Positions 36,949-45,600 of a stretch of DNA of 64,000 nt are shown here, one piece after another (position 1 is the first letter of the stretch; each line of letters opens with the position of its first letter). The notes below the pieces were generated by a model that searched no databases, had not been told where the DNA came from, and saw only the letters and a program-made list of their open reading frames with translations. Origin of the DNA: Agrobacterium tumefaciens (GTDB lineage Bacteria; Pseudomonadota; Alphaproteobacteria; Rhizobiales; Rhizobiaceae); the NCBI GenBank assembly GCA_017744915.1, contig JAGIAH010000009.1:1-64000 (forward strand). Reading direction: 5' to 3'. Made by a program: the position numbers and the translations under genes.

Positions 36949-38454
36949 ATGGATTTGCTCGATAATCTTGCTCTCGGTTTCGTCACTGCCTCGTCTCTGG
37001 CAAACCTGTTCTTCTGCCTGATCGGCGTGTTGCTTGGCACGTTGATCGGTGTGCTGCCCGGTATCGGCGCGACGGCAACCATCGCCATGCTGTTGCCGAT
37101 CACCTTTCAGCTTGAGCCGGTCTCGTCGCTGATCATGCTCGCCGGCATTTATTATGGTGCGCAATATGGCGGTTCCACCACGGCCATCCTGATCAACATG
37201 CCGGGCGAATCGTCGTCGGCCGTTACCGCCATCGATGGTTATCAGATGGCGCGCAAGGGCAAAGCCGGTGCCGCGCTCGCCATCGCCGCCATCGGTTCAT
37301 TCTTTGCCGGCACGGTCTCCACCTTCCTGGTGGCTATCTTCGCACCGCCCTTGACGGCGATTGCGCTGGAGTTCGGTGCGGCGGAATATTTCTCGCTGAT
37401 GGTTGTCGGCCTCGTCTCGTCCATCGCGCTTGCCCATGGCTCCATCGTCAAGGCATTGGCCATGGTCGTGCTGGGGCTGTTGCTCGGTCTCGTCGGCACG
37501 GATATCTACAGCGGCACACCGCGCTTCACCCTCGGCATCCGTGAATATGCCGATGGTCTGAATTTCGTGGCCGTGGCCGTGGGTGTGTTCGGTATCGCCG
37601 AAATCCTGCGCAACCTCGAGAATGAACGGACCCGCTCGGTGCTGATTGCCAAGGTCAGCGGGTTGATGCCGACCAAGGATGATTTCAGACGCATGGTCGG
37701 TCCGGTGCTGCGCGGCACCGCCATCGGCTCGGCGCTCGGCATCCTTCCGGGCGGCGGCGCCATCCTCGCGGCCTTTGCATCCTACACCGTGGAAAAACGC
37801 GTCTCCAAGAACCCGGAGGAATTCGGGCATGGCGCGGTTGCCGGTGTGGCCGGTCCGGAATCCGCCAATAATGCCGGTGCGCAGACCTCCTTCATCCCGC
37901 TACTGACGCTTGGCATTCCCGCCAATCCGGTGATGGCGCTGATGATTGGGGCCATGATCATCCAGGGTATCGTGCCGGGTCCGAACGTCGCGACCGAGCA
38001 GCCGGCGCTGTTCTGGGGCATCATCGCCTCCATGTGGATCGGCAATCTGATGCTCGTCATCCTGAACCTGCCCCTGATCGGGCTGTGGGTGAAGCTGCTG
38101 ACGGTGCCTTATTATGTGCTTTTCCCCATCATCATGGCCTTCTGCGCCATCGGGGTCTACAGCGTCAATTCCAATGTCTTCGATCTCTATGCCGTCGCCT
38201 TCTTCGGCTTCATCGGCTACGTGCTGGTGAAACTGCGCTGCGAGCCGGCGCCGCTGCTCCTGGGCTTCGTGCTCGGACCGCTGCTGGAAGAGAACCTGCG
38301 GCGCGCCATGATTCTATCCCGTGGCGATCCGACTACCTTCGTCACCCGGCCGATCAGCGCCACCCTGCTTTTCATCGCCTTGGCCGTGTTGATCGTCGTT
38401 TTCCTGCCAAGCGTGAAGAAGAAGCGCGAAGAGGTTTTCGTAGAAGAAGACTAA
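36949..38454 (+). CDS. tctA: Tripartite tricarboxylate transporter large membrane subunit
   Basis: 501 residues from ATG 36949 (GAGG 7 nt upstream); an adjacent GTG at 36946 is too close. Large integral membrane permease with about 12 helices. GVLPGIGATATIAMLLPITF and YGGSTTAILINMPGESSSAVTAIDGYQMARKGKAG are the TctA signatures. The second repeat carries GSALGILPGGGAILAAFASYTVEKR and GVAGPESANNAGAQTSFIPLLTLGIP. Works with TctB and TctC as a Na+ or H+-coupled importer. Followed by a terminator. Confidence 0.95.
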   Translation: MDLLDNLALGFVTASSLANLFFCLIGVLLGTLIGVLPGIGATATIAMLLPITFQLEPVSSLIMLAGIYYGAQYGGSTTAILINMPGESSSAVTAIDGYQMARKGKAGAALAIAAIGSFFAGTVSTFLVAIFAPPLTAIALEFGAAEYFSLMVVGLVSSIALAHGSIVKALAMVVLGLLLGLVGTDIYSGTPRFTLGIREYADGLNFVAVAVGVFGIAEILRNLENERTRSVLIAKVSGLMPTKDDFRRMVGPVLRGTAIGSALGILPGGGAILAAFASYTVEKRVSKNPEEFGHGAVAGVAGPESANNAGAQTSFIPLLTLGIPANPVMALMIGAMIIQGIVPGPNVATEQPALFWGIIASMWIGNLMLVILNLPLIGLWVKLLTVPYYVLFPIIMAFCAIGVYSVNSNVFDLYAVAFFGFIGYVLVKLRCEPAPLLLGFVLGPLLEENLRRAMILSRGDPTTFVTRPISATLLFIALAVLIVVFLPSVKKKREEVFVEED

Positions 38455-38473
38455 GCAATATCAAACTTCTAAT

Positions 38474-38504
38474 GCCGGCGATGGAAACATTGCCGGCTTT
38501 TTCC
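38474..38504 (+). terminator. Terminator after tctA
   Basis: Two copies of GCCGGC (38474-38479 and 38492-38497, each self-complementary) pair across GATGGAAACATT and are followed by TTTTTCCGTTT. Confidence 0.8.
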
Positions 38505-38603
38505 GTTTGAGGATCGGCCATGACGAATTCGCTACACGAAAGCGACATATGGTTGACTCGGGAGCTTTTAGGCCCAAGGAAGGGGCTGGAAAGAGAGGTC
38601 GAT

Positions 38604-38816
38604 ATGACGTCGGAAACCGAAAAACGGATCATCGCGCTCGAAGAGACGATCGCCCATCAGGCGAAGGTGATAGAGGAACTGTCCGACCAGCTGGCGGAAC
38701 AGTGGAAGGTGGTGGAGCAGACCCGGGCCAAGCTCGACCGGCTGACGGAGAGGTTCCTCAGTCTCGAGGAACAATCGCTCGAAGCGCCCGCCATCACCCG
38801 ACCACCGCATTATTGA
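38604..38816 (+). CDS. slyX: SlyX family coiled-coil protein
   Basis: 70 residues from ATG 38604 (MTSETEKRIIALEETIAHQA) with AGAGAGG upstream. Nearly all heptad-repeat helix, ending in the SlyX signature tail APAITRPPHY (PPHY). Function unknown throughout the family. 11 nt upstream of the DUF924 gene, with which it is probably co-transcribed. Confidence 0.9.
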   Translation: MTSETEKRIIALEETIAHQAKVIEELSDQLAEQWKVVEQTRAKLDRLTERFLSLEEQSLEAPAITRPPHY

Positions 38817-38827
38817 GAAAGAGCCCC

Positions 38828-39379
38828 ATGAAGAACGATAGAGCCGCGCTTGCCGCCGATATTGTCGATTTCTGGAAAGAGGCCGGACCTGACAAGTGGT
38901 TCGACAAGGACGCCGCCTTCGACAGCCATTTCCACGACCGTTTTCGGGAGGCTCATTTTGCTGCGGCCAGGCGCGAGCTGGACGGCTGGCTGGTGGGGGC
39001 GGAAAGCAGCCTCGCGCTGATGCTTCTTCTGGATCAGTTCCCGCGCAACTGCTTTCGTGGCACCGCCCATATGTATGCCACCGATCCGCTGGCGCGACTT
39101 TTCGCCGACGAGGCCATCCGCCGTGGTCATGATCAGGCCGTGAGCGAGGATCTGCGGGTTTTCTTCTATTTACCCTTTTCCCATGCGGAGGACATCGTGG
39201 CCCAGCGGCGCGCCTGCGATCTCAATAGGCCGCTGGGCGGGCTGTATCTCCACCACGCCGAAGAGCATCGCGATATTGTCGAGCGTTTCGGCCGTTTTCC
39301 CCATCGCAACGACATATTGCTGCGGGAAACGACGCCTGAGGAACGGCAATATCTGGAAGAGGGCGGCTTTTCAGGCTGA
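38828..39379 (+). CDS. DUF924 family protein
   Basis: 183 residues from ATG 38828 (MKNDRAALAADIVDFWKEAG). All-alpha, TPR-like fold: VDFWKEAGPDKWFDKDAAFD is the family opening, SSLALMLLLDQFPRNCFRGTAHMYATDPLAR the core signature, and FFYLPFSHAEDIVAQRRA and FPHRNDILLRETTPEE the C-terminal motifs. Biochemical role unknown. No membrane segment or signal peptide. Confidence 0.92.
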   Translation: MKNDRAALAADIVDFWKEAGPDKWFDKDAAFDSHFHDRFREAHFAAARRELDGWLVGAESSLALMLLLDQFPRNCFRGTAHMYATDPLARLFADEAIRRGHDQAVSEDLRVFFYLPFSHAEDIVAQRRACDLNRPLGGLYLHHAEEHRDIVERFGRFPHRNDILLRETTPEERQYLEEGGFSG

Positions 39380-39391
39380 ACCCGAAACAAA

Positions 39392-39432
39392 AACGCCGCC
39401 AATCCCGAAGGATGGCGGCGTTTCTGATTTTT
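39392..39432. terminator. Bidirectional terminator between DUF924 gene and dnaJ
   Basis: AACGCCGCCA and TGGCGGCGTT form a 10-bp stem with an 11-base loop, flanked by AAACAAA on the left and TCTGATTTTT on the right, so it can serve both convergent genes. Confidence 0.88.
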
Positions 39433-39446
39433 AAGACCGGTGGCAA

Positions 39447-40583
39447 TCAGCCGTCGAAGAATTCCTTCATCCGGGCAAAGAAGCCCGTCGATTCCGGGTT
39501 GTTCTCCTTGGAGGAAAGCTGCTCGAACTCCTGCAACAGCTCGCGCTGGCGCTTGCTGAGCTTCTGTGGCGTTTCGATCTGGATCTGGATGTAGAGGTCG
39601 CCCGTCTGCGCTGAGCGCAGTACCGGCATACCCTTGCCCTTCAGACGGAACTGCTTGCCCGGCTGGGTACCTTCCGGAACCGTGACGCGCGATTTCGTGC
39701 CATCCAGTGTCGTGACATCGAAAGTGCCGCCAAGTGCTGCCGTGGTCATCGAGATCGGCACGGTGCAATAAAGATCGGCACCGTCGCGCTGGAAGAACTC
39801 ATGCGGACGCACGGACAGGAAGATATAGAGATCGCCCGCCGGCCCGCCACGCATGCCGGCCTCGCCTTCGCCCTGCAGGCGAATGCGGGTGCCGTCCTCG
39901 ATGCCCGAGGGAATGTTGACGGAAAGCGAACGCTCTTCGGTCACGCGGCCCTGGCCGTGGCACTTGCCGCAGGGGTCGGAGATCGTCTGTCCGCGGCCGT
40001 GGCAGGTGGGGCAGGTGCGTTCCACCGAGAAGAAACCCTGTGCCGCACGCACGCGGCCGGAACCCTGACAGGTGGCGCAGGTCTTGGGCTGCGTGCCGGG
40101 TTTGGCGCCCGAACCGGAACAGACATCGCAGGTGATCGAGGTCGGAACCCTGATCTGCGCCGTCTTGCCGGTGAAAGCCTCTTCCAGCGTGATTTCCATG
40201 TTGTAGCGAAGATCGGCGCCGCGTTCGCGACCACCGGAAGACCGGCGCGCACGGCCGCCGCCCATCATCTCGCCGAAGATGTCTTCGAAAATATCGGAGA
40301 AACCGCCATTGGCGAAACCGCCGCCACCAAAGCCGCCACCGCCGCCCATGCCGCCATTTTCAAAGGCCGCATGGCCGAAACGGTCATAGGCCGCGCGCTT
40401 CTGCGGGTCCTTCAGCGTTTCGTATGCTTCGTTGATTTCCTTGAATTTCTGCTCGGATTCGGCGTTATCCGGGTTTTTGTCCGGATGGTATTTCATCGCG
40501 AGTTTGCGGAAGGCGCTTTTCAGCTCTTTTTCGTCCGCGGTCTTGCTGACGCCGAGTGTTTCGTAAAAGTCTGCTTTCGCCAT
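39447..40583 (-). CDS. dnaJ: Chaperone protein DnaJ
   Basis: 378 residues. Hsp40 co-chaperone that stimulates DnaK ATPase. J domain ([37 protein letters not shown]) with intact HPD, a Gly/Phe region ([19 protein letters not shown]), four CxxCxGxG zinc repeats ([40 protein letters not shown]) and the C-terminal substrate domains. All zinc ligands are present. 90 nt downstream of dnaK in the same direction. Confidence 0.98.
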   Translation of the reverse strand: MAKADFYETLGVSKTADEKELKSAFRKLAMKYHPDKNPDNAESEQKFKEINEAYETLKDPQKRAAYDRFGHAAFENGGMGGGGGFGGGGFANGGFSDIFEDIFGEMMGGGRARRSSGGRERGADLRYNMEITLEEAFTGKTAQIRVPTSITCDVCSGSGAKPGTQPKTCATCQGSGRVRAAQGFFSVERTCPTCHGRGQTISDPCGKCHGQGRVTEERSLSVNIPSGIEDGTRIRLQGEGEAGMRGGPAGDLYIFLSVRPHEFFQRDGADLYCTVPISMTTAALGGTFDVTTLDGTKSRVTVPEGTQPGKQFRLKGKGMPVLRSAQTGDLYIQIQIETPQKLSKRQRELLQEFEQLSSKENNPESTGFFARMKEFFDG

Positions 40584-40673
40584 TAAGTTAACAAGCCCCG
40601 CAAATGGATTTCCGGCTGCACGTCGGCAGCCGGATGTCTTGCATATGGTGTGAGGAGTAGGGAAGTCACGCGA

Positions 40674-42572
40674 TTATGCGGACTTCTTGTCGTCCTTGAT
40701 TTCTTCATAGTCGGCATCGACGACGTCATCCTTGCCTTCAGAAGCATCGCCGGCCTCGGCCTGCTGTGCTTCGTAGATGGCCTGACCGAGCTTCATGGAG
40801 ACTTCCATGAGGGTCTGGGTCTTGGCCTGAATGTCGTCTGCGTCAGGCTCAGCGGCTTCGACAGCGGTCTTCAGGCTGGCAATGGCGTCTTCGATCGCCT
40901 TGCGGTCGGTCTCGGAAACCTTGTCACCATATTCCTTCACCGACTTCTCGGTGGAGTGAATGAGGCTTTCGGCCTGGTTCTTGGCTTCGACACCGGCGCG
41001 GCGCTTCTTGTCGGCCTCGGCATTGGCTTCGGCGTCCTTGACCATCTTTTCGATGTCGGCGTCGGAGAGACCACCGGAGGCCTGGATGCGGATCTGCTGT
41101 TCCTTGCCGGTGCCCTTGTCCTTGGCCGAAACCTGCACGATGCCGTTGGCGTCGATATCGAAGGTCACTTCGATCTGCGGAACGCCACGCGGCGACGGCG
41201 GCAGGCCGACGAGGTCGAACTGGCCGAGCAGCTTGTTGTCCTGAGCCATTTCGCGCTCACCCTGCGAGACGCGGATGGTCACGGCCGACTGGTTGTCGTC
41301 GGCGGTCGAGAAGGTCTGGCTCTTCTTCGTCGGGATCGTCGTGTTGCGATCGATCAGACGGGTGAAGACGCCACCCAGCGTTTCGATGCCGAGCGACAGC
41401 GGGGTCACGTCGAGCAGCAGAACGTCCTTGACGTCGCCCTGCAGAACGCCGGCCTGGATGGCGGCGCCCATGGCGACCACTTCATCCGGGTTCACGCCCT
41501 TGTGCGGCTCCTTGCCGAACAGCTGCTTGACGACTTCCTGCACCTTCGGCATGCGGCTCATGCCGCCGACGAGAACGACTTCGTCGATCTCGGCCGCCGT
41601 GACGCCGGCATCCTTGAGGGCTGCCTTGCACGGTGCGACGGTGCGCTGGACGAGGTCATCGACCAGAGCTTCGAACTTGGCGCGCGTCAGCTTCATCGTC
41701 AGGTGCTTCGGACCGGAAGCGTCCGCCGTGATGAACGGCAGGTTGATTTCGGTCTGCTGCGAGGACGAAAGCTCGATCTTTGCCTTTTCGGCAGCTTCCT
41801 TGAGGCGCTGCAGGGCGAGCTTGTCGTTCTTCAGGTCGATGCCCTGATCCTTCTTGAACTCACCGGCCAGATATTCGACCAGACGCATGTCGAAGTCTTC
41901 ACCGCCAAGGAAGGTATCGCCATTGGTGGACTTCACTTCGAAGACGCCGTCGCCGATTTCCAGAACGGAAATATCGAAGGTACCGCCGCCAAGGTCGTAA
42001 ACGGCGATAGTCTTGCCGTCCTTCTTGTCGAGGCCGTAAGCCAGCGCTGCTGCAGTCGGCTCGTTGATGATACGCAGAACATCAAGACCGGCGATGCGGC
42101 CAGCATCCTTGGTTGCCTGGCGCTGTGCGTCGTTGAAGTAGGCCGGAACGGTGATGACGGCCTTCTCGACCTTTTCGCCGAGATAGGATTCAGCCGTTTC
42201 CTTCATCTTCTGAAGGATCATCGCGGAAATCTGCGAAGGGGAATAATTCTTGTCCTGTGCCTTCACCCAGGCGTCGCCATTGTCACCCTTGACGATTTCG
42301 AAGGGAACGAGGGCCTTGTCCTTTTCGACGGTCGGGTCTTCATAACGACGGCCGATGAGGCGCTTCACCGCAAACAGGGTGTTGGTCGGGTTGGTGACCG
42401 CCTGGCGCTTGGCCGGCTGGCCGACAAGGCGTTCGCCATCGTCGGAAAATGCCACCATGGACGGCGTGGTACGCGCGCCTTCTGCGTTTTCAATGACTTT
42501 CGTGTCCTTGCCGTCCATCACTGCGACGCAGGAATTGGTCGTGCCAAGGTCGATACCGATTACTTTTGCCAT
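40674..42572 (-). CDS. dnaK: Chaperone protein DnaK (Hsp70)
   Basis: 632 residues from ATG 42572 ([21 protein letters not shown]) with GGAGAGAAG upstream. Nucleotide-binding domain with [23 protein letters not shown] and [13 protein letters not shown]; substrate-binding domain with [16 protein letters not shown] and the linker [10 protein letters not shown]; helical lid and a C-terminus ending [10 protein letters not shown] (EEVDDDK-like). Length and motifs are standard. Under a heat-shock promoter and followed by dnaJ. Confidence 0.99.
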   Translation of the reverse strand: MAKVIGIDLGTTNSCVAVMDGKDTKVIENAEGARTTPSMVAFSDDGERLVGQPAKRQAVTNPTNTLFAVKRLIGRRYEDPTVEKDKALVPFEIVKGDNGDAWVKAQDKNYSPSQISAMILQKMKETAESYLGEKVEKAVITVPAYFNDAQRQATKDAGRIAGLDVLRIINEPTAAALAYGLDKKDGKTIAVYDLGGGTFDISVLEIGDGVFEVKSTNGDTFLGGEDFDMRLVEYLAGEFKKDQGIDLKNDKLALQRLKEAAEKAKIELSSSQQTEINLPFITADASGPKHLTMKLTRAKFEALVDDLVQRTVAPCKAALKDAGVTAAEIDEVVLVGGMSRMPKVQEVVKQLFGKEPHKGVNPDEVVAMGAAIQAGVLQGDVKDVLLLDVTPLSLGIETLGGVFTRLIDRNTTIPTKKSQTFSTADDNQSAVTIRVSQGEREMAQDNKLLGQFDLVGLPPSPRGVPQIEVTFDIDANGIVQVSAKDKGTGKEQQIRIQASGGLSDADIEKMVKDAEANAEADKKRRAGVEAKNQAESLIHSTEKSVKEYGDKVSETDRKAIEDAIASLKTAVEAAEPDADDIQAKTQTLMEVSMKLGQAIYEAQQAEAGDASEGKDDVVDADYEEIKDDKKSA

Positions 42573-42670
42573 GCTCTTCTCTCCTTGAAGCGAGCTGCCG
42601 GAACCCCGTGAGGCATTCTTGTGGCAGCTCCTTGACTTGGATTTGCAACATTCGCTGCAGTTCTGCGGCG

Positions 42671-42700
42671 TATATAAGGAGCGATTTTTCCTGCTGCAAG
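42671..42700 (-). promoter_or_regulatory. RpoH (sigma32)-type promoter of dnaKJ
   Basis: Minus strand CTTG (42697-42700), a 17-bp spacer (CAGCAGGAAAAATCGCT) and CCTTATATA (42671-42679). This is the alphaproteobacterial heat-shock consensus CTTG-N16/17-CYTAT-T described for A. tumefaciens groE and dnaKJ. Predicted start about 42664, giving a leader of about 90 nt. Confidence 0.8.
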
Positions 42701-42854
42701 GCGCAAGAGAGGGGGAAGCGCAGCAAAAAAGCGCAAGAAACCCCTGTCTGTGCAGAAGCATAGCCATCCACGCCTGCCGAAATGGAAAAACGCGACTTCG
42801 GCATTACGTTGCAGCGTCATCCCATGCGGCGCAGCAAGAGCCGCAAATTCGGTC

Positions 42855-43096
42855 TTAGAGCGGCTTCGGCCCGGGAAGGGCTTGCTTCGCCACATTGATT
42901 ATTGCGTCGATCACTGTCTGGTCGGGCTCGCGTGGCAGATCATGTCCCATGCCATCGATTGGCAGATAAATCGCGTTCGAGATCGAAAGCGCCGTATCCT
43001 GACCGCAGGCTGGCGGGATCAAAGGATTGTCGGTTCCATGAATGACGAGCAACTGTCCCAGGCGAGTTCGATGCCGTTGGATTTTGCAATCTTCAC
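42855..43096 (-). pseudogene. Alpha/beta-hydrolase remnant with internal deletion
   Basis: From GTG 43096 the frame reads MKIAKSNGIELAWDS, the usual N-terminus of an alpha/beta hydrolase. Within 45 bases the homology jumps, in another frame, to LVIHGTDNPLIPPACGQD and LPIDGMGHDLPREPDQ, the C-terminal Asp and His regions of the same family, ending at 42855. About 190 residues including the nucleophile elbow are missing, and the join is out of frame. It directly follows the aminoglycoside phosphotransferase gene on the same strand. The gene is dead unless the C-terminal piece has been reused. Confidence 0.8.
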
Positions 43097-43110
43097 GGCT
43101 GCATCCCCAT

Positions 43111-43923
43111 TCAGAAAAGCTCGTCGAGCATCAGGTGGAATTGCAGCTTGGCCTGATCGGGGTTCGACACCCCATATCGCGCGAGAAACCTGCACTGAAG
43201 ATCGCCCCCGAACTCTTCGAGGCAGTTCCAGGCTATAGCAATGTCCTGATACCGATCCGCAATACCAACACGTCCCGTGTCGATACAGCCGATAACCTTG
43301 CCATCCACCATCAGGAGATTGTCGAGCGAAAAGTCGCCATGGGTCACGACCGGATCGGAGGCCAAGGGTAGCAGGTCGTGCATGGCCTGCCAGACCTGCT
43401 CGGCCGTCCAGCCCTCTCGCTCGGCATCAAAATCGTCTTCCTCCACCAAGCCTGAATCGATTCTCTTTCGCGCGAGGCCGAGCCTGTAGGCATGATCGCT
43501 ATTGAACGGACAATCATGAATGGGAACCGCATGGAGGCTCTGAAGAAAGTCTGAAAGCGCATCGACAATGGCCGTGCTGTCCTCGGGCCGTTCTTTCAGA
43601 ACCTCGTAGGCCGTTTTTCCGGGCAGTGCGGTCATCAGCAGCCATGCTTCGTCAGGGGTGACGACAAAATGCTGGATTGCCGGCACCGGAATGTGCTTCG
43701 CCAACCAGCGCAGCCGGGTCATCTCGTCAATCAGATCATCAGTGACGGTGCCGCGGCCGTGTTTCAGGAAAAGATCGGGAGCTCCCGGCTTGCCGTAGAG
43801 CCGATAGACGGCTGCGCCGGACTGGCCGACATTGTTCCGCGACCACTCGTATCCCGTCAATTCGACAGATGCGCCTGCCGGCACCACTATTGCAGCAGAG
43901 CGCTCTTCGCGATCCATATCCAT
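43111..43923 (-). CDS. Aminoglycoside 3'-phosphotransferase, APH(3')-I-like
   Basis: 270 residues from ATG 43923 (AGGGAAAG 7 nt upstream). ATP-dependent O-phosphotransferase of kanamycin/neomycin type. Very like Tn903 APH(3')-I through most of its length: RNNVGQSGAAVYRLYGKPGAP, DEAWLLMTALPGKTAYEVL, CPFNSDHAYRL, TAEQVWQAMHDLLP. Catalytic HGDFSLDN (near residue 195) and metal-binding CIDTGRVGIADRYQD are intact, as is the LMLDELF terminus. It looks like a functional chromosomal member of the APH(3')-I group. No transposon ends or IS are seen nearby. Actual resistance depends on expression. Confidence 0.9.
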   Translation of the reverse strand: MDMDREERSAAIVVPAGASVELTGYEWSRNNVGQSGAAVYRLYGKPGAPDLFLKHGRGTVTDDLIDEMTRLRWLAKHIPVPAIQHFVVTPDEAWLLMTALPGKTAYEVLKERPEDSTAIVDALSDFLQSLHAVPIHDCPFNSDHAYRLGLARKRIDSGLVEEDDFDAEREGWTAEQVWQAMHDLLPLASDPVVTHGDFSLDNLLMVDGKVIGCIDTGRVGIADRYQDIAIAWNCLEEFGGDLQCRFLARYGVSNPDQAKLQFHLMLDELF

Positions 43924-44037
43924 CAACTGGCTTTCCCTTCGCTGGCATCACTTGATAGCGAAGGACGAAAAATCTGCAAAGGGGGAGGAGCCGGCCGAGG
44001 CTGGCGTCGCTGCTGGTGTCTGATTATCTGTGGTGAA

Positions 44038-44127
44038 TGGCGGACAGGGTGGGATTCGAACCCACGGTACGCTTTCACGCACACACGCGTTCCAGGCGTG
44101 CGCCTTAAACCACTCGGCCACCTGTCC
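44038..44127 (-). tRNA. tRNA-Ser (GGA anticodon)
   Basis: Minus strand begins GGACAGGTGGCCGAGTGG and ends CCTGTCC-G-CCA, with the CCA encoded. The acceptor stem GGACAGG/CCTGTCC pairs perfectly. Anticodon GGA at 44091-44093 lies in the loop CTGGAAC. A long variable arm typical of a class II (Ser) tRNA and the T-loop GGTTCGAATCC are present. Confidence 0.97.
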
Positions 44128-44349
44128 TTTTTTCAAATCTGCATGTTTTGAAGAAATGCAAATCACTGGAACGGCGCGATATATACCGATGAATTCGCAG
44201 GGATCAACACGAATCTGACAGTTTTTTGAAATGTCGGCAATTTCCTGCCTTTCGACGCGGTTGCAAAGCGGTTTTCCCGGCTTTATCGATGCAATATATG
44301 TTTCAAAACGTGGCTGTCGAAATGATGGGCCGTAGCCGAGGTGTGCCAG

Positions 44350-44667
44350 ATGAAAGCTTTTTTGCGGTTTTTGAGCTTTCTTCTCCTCATTGCGGCGATT
44401 TTTCTCGGCGTGCTCGATTCGATCCGCTCGGTTTCCACATCCTCGGTCAACATCACCGGCATCCTGTGGGTCTGGAACTATCTTCTTCCTGCCTCGCGCA
44501 CCATGGTGGAAGCGGCCATGGCTCACTATATTCACCCTGAAGCGTGGCGCTTCGTTGAAAATGCCCTGTCGGGACTGCCCGCATTTGTCTTTTTCCTGGC
44601 CCTATCCCTGCTTTGCTGGATGGCCGGCTACAGGAAGCGCAAAGTGCTGAGGCGTTCAGCAGTCTGA
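44350..44667 (+). CDS. Small membrane protein of unknown function
   Basis: 105 residues from ATG 44350 (MKAFLRFLSFLLLIAAIFLG). Two or three hydrophobic segments: residues about 4-20, a middle amphipathic stretch (WVWNYLLPASRTMVEAAMAH), and FVFFLALSLLCWMAGY near the end, followed by a basic tail YRKRKVLRR that suggests a cytoplasmic C-terminus. Not recognised as a named family beyond conservation expected in Rhizobiales. It lies 70 bp upstream of msrA in the same direction. Confidence 0.75.
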   Translation: MKAFLRFLSFLLLIAAIFLGVLDSIRSVSTSSVNITGILWVWNYLLPASRTMVEAAMAHYIHPEAWRFVENALSGLPAFVFFLALSLLCWMAGYRKRKVLRRSAV

Positions 44668-44736
44668 CAGGGGGAAGCCTGCGCCCGCAGATGTGAACCC
44701 TTAAGACGCGGCGGAACCGGCCGCACGGAGGACCGA

Positions 44737-45387
44737 ATGTTCCTGTTCGATACGCTTTCAAAAAAGACGACGATGCCGACCGAAGAAACGGCCTTGCCCG
44801 GCCGCGAAGAGGCGCTTGCGGTGCCGGAAAACCATTTCGTGAATGGCCGGCCTTTGAAGGGGCCTTATCCGGACGGTCTGGAAATCATCTATCTCGGCAT
44901 GGGCTGCTTCTGGGGTGCGGAGCGGCTGTTCTGGAAAACGCCGGGCGTGTGGGTAACGGCGGTCGGATATGCCGGCGGCTTCACCCGCAACCCGACCTAT
45001 CAGGAAACGACGACCGGCCAGACGGGTCACGCCGAAGTGGTGAAGGTGGTCTACGATCCGGTCGTGATCTCGCTGTCGGGCCTGCTCAAGATATTTTTCG
45101 AGGAGCACGATCCGACCCAGGGGATGCGGCAGGGCAACGATGTCGGCACGACCTATCGTTCCGCCATCTATGCGACGACGGAAGGCCAGTTGCAGCAGGC
45201 GCAGAAGGTGCATGATGCTTTTCAGCAGGCTCTGGACGAGGCCGGCCATGGCCGCGCCATCACCACCGAAATCGGCCCGCTGGAAACATTTTATTATGCC
45301 GAGGACTATCATCAGCAATATCTTGCCAAGAACCCCGGCGGCTACTGCGGCCTCAGGGGAACCGGCGTAAGCTGCAATATAGGCTAG
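44737..45387 (+). CDS. msrA: Peptide methionine sulfoxide reductase A
   Basis: 216 residues. Reduces methionine-S-sulfoxide in proteins. Active site Cys in [14 protein letters not shown] (about residue 53), then [54 protein letters not shown], and the resolving-region ending [16 protein letters not shown] 45-residue N-terminal extension without signal peptide precedes the core, as in E. coli MsrA. Cytoplasmic. Confidence 0.96.
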   Translation: MFLFDTLSKKTTMPTEETALPGREEALAVPENHFVNGRPLKGPYPDGLEIIYLGMGCFWGAERLFWKTPGVWVTAVGYAGGFTRNPTYQETTTGQTGHAEVVKVVYDPVVISLSGLLKIFFEEHDPTQGMRQGNDVGTTYRSAIYATTEGQLQQAQKVHDAFQQALDEAGHGRAITTEIGPLETFYYAEDYHQQYLAKNPGGYCGLRGTGVSCNIG

Positions 45388-45600
45388 ATTTTTTGCAGGT
45401 AACCCCGGTGGAAAGGCTAAAAAAACGCCAGATCAAAGTTTTTCCACCGGGTCAAAAAAACCGGATGAATTTTTCATTGAGCCATGCAAGGATATCAGGC
45501 AAGCACAGCCGGGATAACGGCTGGCGGTTCCGCAGACATTCCCGGTCAACGGGATTGCGGGAGGACCCTAAAATATCAATTGCAACAACAGGGCTGCACA
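45388..45600 (+). promoter_or_regulatory. Structured region upstream of the nucleoside transporter operon
   Basis: 213 bases between msrA and the BMP gene. CCCGGTGGAAA (45404-45414) and TTTCCACCGGG (45441-45451) are perfect 11-bp inverted arms 26 bases apart. Further on, CAGCCG-GGATAA-CGGCTG and CCCG-GTCAA-CGGG form smaller hairpins (45505-45560). The first pair may be an msrA terminator without a T-run, an operator for the nucleoside operon, or part of a leader RNA. No regulator gene is adjacent. Confidence 0.5.

Noticed and set aside
42500-42900. HrcA/CIRCE control of dnaK
   Set aside because: The CIRCE inverted repeat is absent from the leader; an RpoH promoter is present instead.
45388-45600. 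Purine riboswitch upstream of the nucleoside operon
   Set aside because: The three-way junction core and loop sequences of purine riboswitches are not found; only simple hairpins are.
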